Assembly: GCA_947498455.1 (NCBI GenBank)
Contig: CANMKK010000005.1
Span: 62,001 to 126,000, forward strand
Reading direction: 5' to 3'
Source of the DNA: an uncultured Aquimarina sp.
Lineage (GTDB): Bacteria > Bacteroidota > Bacteroidia > Flavobacteriales > Flavobacteriaceae
DNA: 64,000 nt
In this document: piece after piece, positions 20,766 through 28,995 of the stretch
How positions within the stretch are numbered: the first letter of the stretch is position 1
Layout of the letters: each line of letters starts with the position of its first letter
Made by a program: the position numbers and the translations under genes
Notes under the pieces: generated by a model
Database searches by the model: none
Seen by the model: only the letters and a program-made list of their open reading frames with translations
What the model was told of the DNA's origin: nothing

Positions 20766-20837
20766 CAAAAGTCATGCGCATGACTTTTGTTTTTCGACTT
20801 GATGACTTATCAAAGTCGCCTTGATGACTTTTTTTTT
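20766..20837. terminator. Stacked hairpins with palindromic core and T-run
   Basis: A perfect 24-bp palindrome at 20766-20789 (caaaagtcatgc with its complement) is followed by an imperfect hairpin at 20795-20818 (cgacttgat ... atcaaagtcg) and then aaagtc (20812-20817) pairing with gacttt (20826-20831), which runs into nine Ts. The last two stems share bases, so alternative folds are possible. The likely role is transcription termination between convergent units. Confidence 0.5.
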
Positions 20838-20985
20838 GCTTTTGAAGACTTTTTATACTGTGTTTACACCATTATTCATTTTTAAAACCAATATTATTTA
20901 ACCCCCTAAAGACATATAAATATTTTTTTATCAAAATATAGTATCACAAAAAAAACGCTAAAGCTTCTTTTTTTAAGCTCTTTTA

Positions 20986-22029
20986 TTACGGTATTTCAGT
21001 TATTCTAAGGTTTTTAAATGGTGCAGTTTCGCGTAATGCTACAGTATTTGCGGATGTATCTGCAAGAAAAACTACTTGTTTTCCATTACAAAAACTATCA
21101 TTATGAATAGAACACTCGTCTACTGCAATGGCATGTCCATCCGATGGAATTCTAAAAACAGTAAAATGATACTCAGGTTTTTCTTGATTGCCCTCTATCT
21201 CCAAACACTTATTTTCGTATTTGTTTATTTTCTCATTTTCCTTTTTGTTTTTAGGAATAATACGTCCTAAAAGAATCCTACAAATATTAGTTTCCCTTTC
21301 TTCCTTATTAGGATTCGGAAACCAGATATGTGGAAATGGGTGATGCTCTACAAACAAACCTCCTCCTCCATATGATTTCATCACATAATCTTTTATATAT
21401 CCTGGTAAACTTGTATCATATTCCATCCCAAATAACGGTTTATCAAAACCCATATAAAATGATTCCTTAGGTTTCAGTAGTTTTGCGCCATAATAATGTA
21501 ACGTTTCATGAAAATCCTTATGATCTATATCTAAAACAGGAAAATCTACATTGGTTTCATTTACCAAAAGAGAACCTGTAGCACCAAAAACATTTGATGA
21601 GGCTCCCACAGACGGAAGTCCCCCTCCATCCTTGCCACTTACCCATTTTGCCTGAACCACCACAGAAGTATCCTTTTTAGGAGGTTTTGCATTTTTCTTT
21701 AATTTTTTTAACTCTTCTAATAAGGAATCTTTTTTATTCGGTTTATCCGCAACCACACTTACAACACTATCCTCTCCAAGATGTAATTGTACAGTCTGCC
21801 CTTCTTTGATGGGTCCATAAATCCCGGTAGTTGTCATTAAAGGGATTCCCTCCGCCCCCGATCGTATTACTACAGCGTCATTGAGAAATTCAAAATACGT
21901 GTCTAAAATCCTTTTATCTGGCCTTTTTTTAACATACTGCCATTTCCGTTCCTTTAATATTTTTTCTCGTTCTTTTGGTGAAATTACTTCTTCAGAAGAT
22001 CTTTGTCTTCTTCTATACACATGACTCAT
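20986..22029 (-). CDS. Unknown protein, downstream of the cytochrome-like gene set
   Basis: A 347-aa protein with no signal peptide and a very basic N-terminus (MSHVYRRRQRSSEE). It has a lysine-rich middle (LLEELKKLKKNAKPPKK) and a glycine-rich stretch GKDGGGLPSVGASS. I do not recognise a family. It is on the same strand as the cytochrome-like operon but separated from it by 173 bp. The terminators beyond its stop suggest it is the last gene of the unit. Confidence 0.65.
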   Translation of the reverse strand: MSHVYRRRQRSSEEVISPKEREKILKERKWQYVKKRPDKRILDTYFEFLNDAVVIRSGAEGIPLMTTTGIYGPIKEGQTVQLHLGEDSVVSVVADKPNKKDSLLEELKKLKKNAKPPKKDTSVVVQAKWVSGKDGGGLPSVGASSNVFGATGSLLVNETNVDFPVLDIDHKDFHETLHYYGAKLLKPKESFYMGFDKPLFGMEYDTSLPGYIKDYVMKSYGGGGLFVEHHPFPHIWFPNPNKEERETNICRILLGRIIPKNKKENEKINKYENKCLEIEGNQEKPEYHFTVFRIPSDGHAIAVDECSIHNDSFCNGKQVVFLADTSANTVALRETAPFKNLRITEIP

Positions 22030-22202
22030 ATTACTTTCTTTTCGTTTACAGTTATTCGATTCATAAACTTCCTCTGACGGTTATCATTAGATACAAGACC
22101 GCTTTGCTACAAGAATCAAGATACCAGACTCTTTATTTCATTTTTTAACTCTCAACTACTCAATACTTTGCACTAAATACTTTGCACTAAATACTCACAA
22201 AC

Positions 22203-23927
22203 TCACTCCTTAGCAAACCTACGTTCGGATAAATTATATTTCTTTAGTAACTCATCAAACTCTTCTCGTTCCTTAATCCCTATAACATCAGGCGAGTATC
22301 CAGACCCTGCTCCAAAATAGAGAAAACTAAAATCAAATCCGTTCAATCGTTTCGATATTCCATGACATCCCATACAGCCACCCATACTAAAATAGTTATT
22401 GTGCTGTTTTGTATCCAATACGTTTAATTCATTTCTTCTATTTTCTAATGGTTGTCCATTAATATCAAAAGAAATACTTTGTCCACCTCTAAATAACTGA
22501 ATTCCAGGAGCACTGCTTTCCGTCACATTATTAGCCAGATAATAATCCGGAACACTTTCATCATTGGTAGGTATGCTCTGTACTCCTTTAAGAAAATAAT
22601 ATTGCCAAATAAAGTTTTTATCGAATCCCTGTAGTTTTTGCATGAGTCCTAGTGCATGCTGATTTACATTTGCCACCATTTGATTGGTAGTAGGTGGTTG
22701 GGTAACTGGTACTGTATATACATACTTGCCTTCCCCTACTATAACTCTTTTAGCTCCGGCAATAGTACTAACATCTACATTAGGAATTGGTATCCGCTTG
22801 CCATTAGGTTCTGCATATGGTTTTTTGGTATATCCCTTGGGAAAAGGATTTGGAGAATATAAAGAATCCCCACTAAATGTAGGTACAGAATCTGGTAATG
22901 CGATCTGAATCTCTTTATATGTTGGCACATAATATGTTCCTCCTTTTAAGTTATCTTCATGCTCAAAAGTGGCAAATATAAACGAAGGATAGTTTGGTGT
23001 TTTATGGATGATATGCAAGCCTATCAATGCAAATTTTCTGGTCTTAGCCACTGGAGCACTATCCTCCCCATCATAATAAATCCCCTCTGTAACGAAATAC
23101 TTATAGTGTTCCTTTTCTGCTATCGAAGCTAATGGACGCCAAGTCGCTTTAAGATGTATGGTTCCATCTCGCTGGGTAATTCCATTAGGATATGTCTTTG
23201 GTGTAATATTATTTAGAGTAGTATAATTATCATTTACATAGCCCCAGGAGACCTTATTTACCTTAGCCTCAAACAATGCCTGATAATCGTTTAATGGGTC
23301 TCTTGTATTTTCTTTTGCAGGAAAAAAAAGAAGGTTCTCTGCTATCTGAGAAGCCTCATCTAGATTCGTATAATTTGTAAACGGTACTGTATATGGAATG
23401 GTAGCCCCTGTCTCATTCTGATAAAACATCACATAACTGGGAGTAGCATCCCAGGGTTTTGGAGGCAGTGGTTCTCCCTTTGATCTATATGGAAATAATT
23501 CGGTTCTGTGATGGTATGTTTGCCAATTCAATGTTTGATCCGGATTTTTACCTGAATTCTCAAAACTACCACCAGGAATTCCTCTTTTAGCACTTGATCC
23601 AGAAACCAACGCAATAAATTCTAACCAAGCAAAAGTAGCAAGATCCTCATGGTCAGGATGAATAGATCCATCCGAGTCTCTATATATATCACTAGGTATT
23701 AATGGTTTTTCTACTGTTAAATTTGCCAATGTAAGTTGTTGCCCTTTGACAACTGAAGACCCAAAATCACTCCCTTGCTCCTTAATAAAAGAAGGTGGTT
23801 TTTTGGAATCCTGAGCCCTAGAAGTACACATGACCGTAAGTGCAATTAATACAAAACTCCCGAGAAAATAAACTAGGAGAGACTTACGAAGGGCGTATAT
23901 TTTTTTTAAGATAGATTGATTTGCCAT
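22203..23927 (-). CDS. Large mono-haem cytochrome c-like protein, paralogue 1
   Basis: A 574-aa protein with an N-terminal membrane anchor or signal (SLLVYFLGSFVLIALTVMC). A single haem-binding motif CMGCH lies at residues 518-522 near the C-terminus, in GGCMGCHG. The long N-terminal part shares many blocks with the paralogue at 24376-26121, for example FALIGLHIIHKTPNYP, FATFEHEDNLK, and FIWQYYFLKGVQ. Similar proteins with a conserved GLHI..KT and TFEH.DN core are, as I recall, found as uncharacterised cytochrome-like proteins in proteobacteria. It is probably periplasmic and redox-active. It starts 6 bp after the VOC gene. Confidence 0.75.
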   Translation of the reverse strand: MANQSILKKIYALRKSLLVYFLGSFVLIALTVMCTSRAQDSKKPPSFIKEQGSDFGSSVVKGQQLTLANLTVEKPLIPSDIYRDSDGSIHPDHEDLATFAWLEFIALVSGSSAKRGIPGGSFENSGKNPDQTLNWQTYHHRTELFPYRSKGEPLPPKPWDATPSYVMFYQNETGATIPYTVPFTNYTNLDEASQIAENLLFFPAKENTRDPLNDYQALFEAKVNKVSWGYVNDNYTTLNNITPKTYPNGITQRDGTIHLKATWRPLASIAEKEHYKYFVTEGIYYDGEDSAPVAKTRKFALIGLHIIHKTPNYPSFIFATFEHEDNLKGGTYYVPTYKEIQIALPDSVPTFSGDSLYSPNPFPKGYTKKPYAEPNGKRIPIPNVDVSTIAGAKRVIVGEGKYVYTVPVTQPPTTNQMVANVNQHALGLMQKLQGFDKNFIWQYYFLKGVQSIPTNDESVPDYYLANNVTESSAPGIQLFRGGQSISFDINGQPLENRRNELNVLDTKQHNNYFSMGGCMGCHGISKRLNGFDFSFLYFGAGSGYSPDVIGIKEREEFDELLKKYNLSERRFAKE

Positions 23928-23933
23928 TGTCTA

Positions 23934-24368
23934 CTATGTATAACGATTTTTTTCTCCTGGTTTCTCCGAGAGATATTCTACAATTTCCCATTCGAATCCT
24001 GCTTTATCAAAAAAATAAGCTCTCTTACGATATGGGCTTTTTTCTACAGCTATTCCCTGGCGATACCCTTTTTGTAGTAATCTCATCGCAACAGCATCAA
24101 AATCAGATACTACAAAAGCCAGATGATTAATCCCGTAATTAATATAAGTACGGTTCCATATTTTTGGATGATGCTTAGGATCCACTGCTTGTAATGCGAT
24201 ATACGATTCATCATTCCCAAAATGAACCCAGCGAGGAGGGTCTTCCCCGCTGGAATCATCTTTTCGTACTTCAAAATCTGGAGCAACCGTTTGCAAAAAA
24301 GCAATTGCTTCATCTATATCTGGCACACTAATATTTGCGTGCTCCAGAAAAGTCTTTTTTGATGACAT
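23934..24368 (-). CDS. VOC-superfamily protein (glyoxalase/dioxygenase-like)
   Basis: A 144-aa single-unit vicinal-oxygen-chelate protein: LEHANISVPDIDEAIAFLQ at the start, YGINHLAFVVSDFDAVAMRL in the middle, and RAYFFDKAGFEWEIVEY at the end. These give the usual metal ligands (His about residue 10, His about 81, Glu about 130). The substrate is unknown. It is sandwiched with gaps of 6-7 bp between two cytochrome-like paralogues, so the three are one operon and probably one pathway. Confidence 0.88.
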   Translation of the reverse strand: MSSKKTFLEHANISVPDIDEAIAFLQTVAPDFEVRKDDSSGEDPPRWVHFGNDESYIALQAVDPKHHPKIWNRTYINYGINHLAFVVSDFDAVAMRLLQKGYRQGIAVEKSPYRKRAYFFDKAGFEWEIVEYLSEKPGEKNRYT

Positions 24369-24375
24369 CAGATGT

Positions 24376-26121
24376 CTATTTACTATTGTTCTTCTTTGGA
24401 TTCAGCATTTTCATATACTTATTTACCCGCTCCGTTTCTACCTCTCCAGAAGTTAATCCATGAACATCTGGGGAAAATCCAGATGTCTTGCTGAAATATA
24501 AAAAGCTAAAATCAAATCCTGATCCTGTCTGAGCGATTCCATGGCACCCTAAACAACCTCCTTGATTCACTACTTTGTTTCCTTGTTTAGCATCTCTCAC
24601 GTTTGCTTGATTTCTCGGAATCTGAAGTTCTTTATTTTTAATCCCTTGTCCACCTGTGAATAGTTGTATCCCTGGCACAGAACTTTCAGTAACGATATTT
24701 GCCAAATAATAATCCTCACTCTCTTCAGAATCGGTAGGAACTCCCTGTACTCCTTTTAAGAAATAATACTGCCATACAAAGTTTTTATCAAAACCAGGGA
24801 TTCCCTGCATTGCCTTTAGAGCCTGACTGTTTACAGTATTAACGTCAGCATTCGTGGTTGCTGGTTGTGTCACAGGAACACCGTACACATTACCTATTGA
24901 GGTAGATACTACTTTTGACCCTTTGATATTTAATACAGACCCATTAGGTAATGGAATTCTATTCCCCGAAGACGGTTCTGCATACGGGTTATTCAACCAC
25001 CCTGATGGATATGTCGGGTTCGGTACAGTTGCTGTTGGATTACTGGTAGTGGTAGTGGTAGGCAAAGAATAGCTTATTTTTTCATACGAAGGCACATAAT
25101 ACAAACCTGTAGGAGTACCACTAGCGGTTTTTAAATTATCCTCATGCTCGAATGTAGCAAATATAAAAGTTGGGAAATTTGGTGTTTTATGGATAATATG
25201 AAGCCCTATCAAGGCATACTGTCCTAAGACTGCCTTAGGATCATCATCTTCTCCTGTATAATAAATAGCAGTAGTCGTATGATATCGATATTGATCATTG
25301 GTCGGTATAGAACTTAAAGGACGCCAGGTAGCTTTTACTTCTATAGTTCCTGAATCAAAATTGATCCCATCGGGGAAATTGGTATTGAAATCTGTAAATT
25401 TTGTATAATTACTATTCACAAAACTCCATTCTTGCTGATTTACCTTAGCTTCGAATAATACTTGAAAATCCTTATCTGGATCCATAGTATTAGGGTCTAC
25501 GGGAAAATAAAGAATGTTCATCCCTATCTGGGTAGTTTCATCCAGATTATTATAGTTATTATATGGAATATCCACCATTTGTTGATTTCCACTAGCATCT
25601 TTATAAGACATCTTGTAAGAAGGTGCTTGATCCCAAGGATCTGGTGCACGTCCGCTAGTATTTCCTGCTATATAAGGAAACAACTCAGAACGGTGTTGAT
25701 AGCTTTCCCATACCAATGCGGTATTTGGTTTTTTTCCTGAGGTAGCAAAACTTCCTCCAGTTTCTCCTCTTGCTGCCCCGGTACTCTTTGGAGATGCTAA
25801 AGAAATAAACTCTAACCAAGCAAAAGTTGCCAGATCCCGATGATTCGGCCCAGAGGTACTGCTTGGTCGATAAATGTCACTAGGAATCAAAGGAGTAGAT
25901 GTTGTCATATCCGCGGTAGTCAATACTCTTCCCTCAGTAACCGCTGGGCCAAATTGCGAGGCCAAAGATGAAGCTGCATCAAAATCACTTTTCTTAGAAT
26001 CAGGTACATCAATATATGATGTTTTTTGTTTAAGTGGGTATAATGCAGTAAACCCTATGAGTCCAATAATCAGACCTGCAAAAATTAAAAACCTAGCCTT
26101 GTTTTGTGTGTTAAAAGTCAT
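24376..26121 (-). CDS. Large mono-haem cytochrome c-like protein, paralogue 2
   Basis: A 581-aa protein with an N-terminal signal or anchor (FLIFAGLIIGLIGFTALYPL) and the haem motif CLGCH at residues 523-527. It parallels the 22203-23927 protein along its whole length (ALIGLHIIHKTPNFPTFIF, FVWQYYFLKGVQGVP, DFSFLYF). It is the first gene of the minus-strand operon and diverges from the plus-strand GCHII operon across a 271-bp spacer. The conserved blocks before the haem domain suggest an enzyme or ligand-binding part rather than a plain electron carrier, but no catalytic motif is recognised. Confidence 0.75.
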   Translation of the reverse strand: MTFNTQNKARFLIFAGLIIGLIGFTALYPLKQKTSYIDVPDSKKSDFDAASSLASQFGPAVTEGRVLTTADMTTSTPLIPSDIYRPSSTSGPNHRDLATFAWLEFISLASPKSTGAARGETGGSFATSGKKPNTALVWESYQHRSELFPYIAGNTSGRAPDPWDQAPSYKMSYKDASGNQQMVDIPYNNYNNLDETTQIGMNILYFPVDPNTMDPDKDFQVLFEAKVNQQEWSFVNSNYTKFTDFNTNFPDGINFDSGTIEVKATWRPLSSIPTNDQYRYHTTTAIYYTGEDDDPKAVLGQYALIGLHIIHKTPNFPTFIFATFEHEDNLKTASGTPTGLYYVPSYEKISYSLPTTTTTSNPTATVPNPTYPSGWLNNPYAEPSSGNRIPLPNGSVLNIKGSKVVSTSIGNVYGVPVTQPATTNADVNTVNSQALKAMQGIPGFDKNFVWQYYFLKGVQGVPTDSEESEDYYLANIVTESSVPGIQLFTGGQGIKNKELQIPRNQANVRDAKQGNKVVNQGGCLGCHGIAQTGSGFDFSFLYFSKTSGFSPDVHGLTSGEVETERVNKYMKMLNPKKNNSK

Positions 26122-26302
26122 GGAAACGTTGTTTTTAAAAAAATTAGTTGTTAGAATTTTTAAGTGCTTACATTTCTATATAACAATCAATATAAATAAG
26201 AAATAATCCCCAAATAAAATCGATATTAATTTCGAAAAACACCTGTTTATAATGATATTACAACAAAAATATAAACTGAAAATTACGACTTTTATCAACA
26301 CT

Positions 26303-26330
26303 AAAAAACGGGTAATTACCCCCGTTTTTT
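26303..26330. terminator. 10-bp hairpin with A- and T-runs in the divergent spacer
   Basis: aaaaaacggg (26303-26312) pairs with cccgtttttt (26321-26330) around the loop taattacc. It has the shape of a bidirectional terminator. It sits 63 bp upstream of the GCHII fusion start, so it either insulates two divergent units or acts as an attenuator if transcription begins further upstream. No FMN-riboswitch core was recognised around it. Confidence 0.5.
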
Positions 26331-26346
26331 ATCTTCATAAATTAAT

Positions 26347-26354
26347 TAGATTTG
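26347..26354 (+). promoter_or_regulatory. Possible Bacteroidota -7 box (TAGATTTG)
   Basis: It matches the TAnnTTTG consensus 38 bp upstream of the GCHII fusion ATG and just downstream of the hairpin. No good -33 TTG is seen at the usual spacing, so the call is tentative. Confidence 0.35.
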
Positions 26355-26392
26355 TTATTACATTGCCTAAAACCATAATACATCCATACACA

Positions 26393-27643
26393 ATGAATGA
26401 CATACTAAGCTCTCGCCCAGAAACATTACTACCCACTAAATTTGGAACATTTAGAGTTAGAGTATACGAATTAGATACGCATACTTTTGCAACTGCAATC
26501 ATCTCTGGACCTACAAAAAATCAAGTCAATTTAGCCGTTAGGGTACATTCCGCATGCCTTACAGGAGAATCTTTTGAATCTTTAAAATGTGATTGCAAAG
26601 GACAACTGGATTTGGCCATGACCTATATTGCAAAACATGGAGGAGTGATTTTATACCTACAACAAGAAGGGCGTGGGATTGGATTGGGAAATAAAATAAG
26701 AGCGTATGCATTACAGGAACAAGGGCATGATACTGTAGATGCCAATCTAAAACTTGGTTTTGCTGCAGATCTCAGAACCTATGATGAAGCAGCAATGATT
26801 ATAGCAGATCTGGGAATTACATCTATCCATTTATTAACCAATAACCCGGAAAAGGTAAATGCACTAAAATCTTTAGGAATACCCGTTACCGGGCGTATTC
26901 CTGTATTAGCGGATGTAAATCAATATTCCGCAGGATATCTGGAATCAAAACGTGCTCGTATGGGACATATGCTAGAGTCAGATCGTTATGAAAATGGAAT
27001 AAAAAGGCCTTTTGTACACGTGAATTTTGCAATTAATAGTTGTTCAGAATTTTCTGCGGATAATGGGTCTCAACTAAATCTTTCTTGTTCGGAAGACTGG
27101 CAAAGGGTACATGCCCTAAGAGAAACCTATACAGCGGTTGCTGTTGGTGTAAATACCTGGTATACAGACCAACCTAAATTAACAGCCAGAGAAGAAAAAC
27201 TAAAAAGGCCTCCGGCCAAACAACCAGATCGCGTCATTTTTGCGGGGCAACGCCCTTGTGAATTTACCAATGACAATCGCAGGACTTTTATAATCGGGAA
27301 CAATCATCCGACCGTAAATGATGGTCGGATTGCTATACATGCTTCTGGATATGATTTAGATACTGCTCTTTATGACTTACGTGAGCAAGAAGTGATGTCC
27401 CTTCTTGTAGAAGGTGGCCCTACTCTTATTCGCTCTTTTTTACAACAAGGACATATCGATCTCCTTACTATTTATGTTGCCACCAAGGATAAAGAAATTG
27501 CTTTGAAGTCTGCTCAGAAAGCACTTCCGTTTGATCCTGATGATATTTGGATTGAATCCTTCGGAGAAGGAAGTTTACTTACCATAACCTCTCCTGTATT
27601 ATTAGAAGCATCAGTAATCGAACAAAAAAATGTAACCGTATGA
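26393..27643 (+). CDS. GTP cyclohydrolase II fused to RibD-type reductase domain
   Basis: Residues about 10-190 are a complete GTP cyclohydrolase II. The zinc cysteines are C55, C66 and C68 (VHSACLTGE, LKCDCKGQL), the catalytic segment is QQEGRGIGL with R94, and LTNNPEKV and KRARMGHML follow. Residues about 203-410 match the RibD C-terminal dihydrofolate-reductase-like domain (RPFVHVNFAIN, AVGVNTWYTDQPKLTAR, SLLVEGGPTLI). There is no DHBP synthase and no deaminase domain. An in-frame ATG at 26252 would prepend 47 residues spanning the hairpin; the ATG at 26393 starts where homology begins. It should convert GTP to the diaminopyrimidine ribosyl phosphate and perhaps reduce or rearrange it. First gene of a four-gene operon with a WD40 and a sulfotransferase-like gene, which points to specialised rather than riboflavin metabolism. 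Confidence 0.88.
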   Translation: MNDILSSRPETLLPTKFGTFRVRVYELDTHTFATAIISGPTKNQVNLAVRVHSACLTGESFESLKCDCKGQLDLAMTYIAKHGGVILYLQQEGRGIGLGNKIRAYALQEQGHDTVDANLKLGFAADLRTYDEAAMIIADLGITSIHLLTNNPEKVNALKSLGIPVTGRIPVLADVNQYSAGYLESKRARMGHMLESDRYENGIKRPFVHVNFAINSCSEFSADNGSQLNLSCSEDWQRVHALRETYTAVAVGVNTWYTDQPKLTAREEKLKRPPAKQPDRVIFAGQRPCEFTNDNRRTFIIGNNHPTVNDGRIAIHASGYDLDTALYDLREQEVMSLLVEGGPTLIRSFLQQGHIDLLTIYVATKDKEIALKSAQKALPFDPDDIWIESFGEGSLLTITSPVLLEASVIEQKNVTV

Positions 27644-28983
27644 ATCAGTTAGTATTTGGGATATTTGGTGGATCAAAAACTACTACAACTTATCATCCTA
27701 CCCTTCGGGAATTAACCATAAGTTGGTCTCGTTATGGATATCAAGGCGAAATTATAGAAGCAGACACTTTAGACGAACTTCTTACTAAAGTATCAGAACA
27801 ACAATATGACGTATGTTTTATCCAAAAAGCAGGTCATGTAATTGATGAACAATGGGTTCCTCCTTGCTGGAATCGCGAAGGTTTTCATAATAGCCTTCAT
27901 AAACATATATTGGAGACTGATTTTCTGGTAATTGGAGAATTCGAAGATAGTAATTCTAAAAAAATGGTTTTAAAAGATGATTGTCTACTAATAGATATGC
28001 ATCAATATAAAAAATTAGGAAAACCAAGGTTCGAGACCTTTATTGAGGTCTGTAAGAATCATCGTCTTCCGGTAAAGGGTTTTTCTAAAACTGTGAATGA
28101 AGGCCGTTTTTATCTTACTGCTTCCAATCCGACTTCTTTTGAGTTACAACTCAGAAAAAACCCTGAACAAATTACCAGATTTTCTGAAATGACCGCTTCG
28201 CAAACTTCCTTTTTAAAGGGAATTCAGTCTCAGACAACCAATGCTCAAAAAGGGGTTTTTCTATTCAATATTGAATCTTATAAGGATTTAGGAAACACCC
28301 CTAAGCCTATAGATGCTGTATTTAGTGTCGCAGCAGGTTTTAAGGCAAATCGAATTCTAGCCGTTAACGGTTTTGATCAAAACACCAGAGTTGTTTATTA
28401 TGATTATAGTAAGCGTGCTCTAGATATTAGAAAACAAATTGTGGAAAACTGGGATGGTGAAGATTTTCCGGATTTTGTCCGTCAGATTTTTACTACCAAT
28501 CCCACACCGGAAACCTTCTACCAATTATGGTCTGGAGTAACCCCAGAAAATATAAACTGGGATGATGTACAATGGTTTTGGGATTACGAATTAGACAAAT
28601 GGGGAGGTGCGGCTGCTTTTAAAAAACATTGGATGGCGTATAGAAATTTGTCACATACATATATACATTGTAACCTATTATCTGATCAACAGAAACTTTT
28701 TAACGAGATACAAAAATACAAAACACCTTTCCTTTGGTGGAGTAATGCTTTCTTTACGGTATACAGTAATTGGTTATATACCTATCAGGATCGAAAAGCT
28801 ATGTACGAAAATTGGATAGCATCCTTGGCTGCTTCTCACCCTCACTGCCGTATAAATGGAGCTGATTATAACAATACCAGTGTCAATGGGCTTACGATAC
28901 AGGAATATGTCGAACAATACAAAAATCACACAGCGGATGAATTACATCCAGTCAAATTAAACGAAATCGAAATATCATATTAA
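27640..28983 (+). CDS. Unknown 447-aa cytosolic protein, possibly methyltransferase-like
   Basis: The start codon overlaps the stop of the GCHII fusion by 4 bp (ATGA), so translation is probably coupled. There is no signal peptide or membrane segment. Residues about 220-260 (AVFSVAAGFKANRILAVNG, then VVYYDYSKRALDIRKQI) have the strand-loop-helix-strand-acid look of a Rossmann or SAM-binding fold. The C-terminal third is rich in Trp and aromatics (FWDYELDKWGGAAAF, FLWWSNAFFTVYSNW). I cannot name a family. Context places it in the same pathway as the GCHII/RibD fusion, where a methyltransferase or ring-forming enzyme would be expected. Confidence 0.7.
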   Translation: MNQLVFGIFGGSKTTTTYHPTLRELTISWSRYGYQGEIIEADTLDELLTKVSEQQYDVCFIQKAGHVIDEQWVPPCWNREGFHNSLHKHILETDFLVIGEFEDSNSKKMVLKDDCLLIDMHQYKKLGKPRFETFIEVCKNHRLPVKGFSKTVNEGRFYLTASNPTSFELQLRKNPEQITRFSEMTASQTSFLKGIQSQTTNAQKGVFLFNIESYKDLGNTPKPIDAVFSVAAGFKANRILAVNGFDQNTRVVYYDYSKRALDIRKQIVENWDGEDFPDFVRQIFTTNPTPETFYQLWSGVTPENINWDDVQWFWDYELDKWGGAAAFKKHWMAYRNLSHTYIHCNLLSDQQKLFNEIQKYKTPFLWWSNAFFTVYSNWLYTYQDRKAMYENWIASLAASHPHCRINGADYNNTSVNGLTIQEYVEQYKNHTADELHPVKLNEIEISY

Positions 28984-28995
28984 AACGCTACTATC

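Larger units (their letters stand above)
19858..20985. other. Intergenic region with several hairpins between convergent genes
   Basis: About 1.1 kb without a supportable gene. A plus-strand frame at 20425-20691 opens with TTG and has no motif. The interval ends a plus-strand run and receives the end of a minus-strand gene. It carries the hairpins annotated at 20173, 20714, 20766 and 20812. Decayed mobile DNA is possible between 19960 and 20420, but I cannot identify it. Confidence 0.5.

Noticed and set aside
20766..20837. CRISPR-like or tandem repeat array from the recurring gatgactt words
   Set aside because: Units are too short and irregular, there are no spacers of constant length, and the pattern is explained by overlapping hairpins.
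26122..26392. FMN or other known riboswitch before the GCHII operon
   Set aside because: Only a simple hairpin is present; I see none of the conserved FMN-element core, and the spacer is too short to hold one beside the hairpin and promoter.
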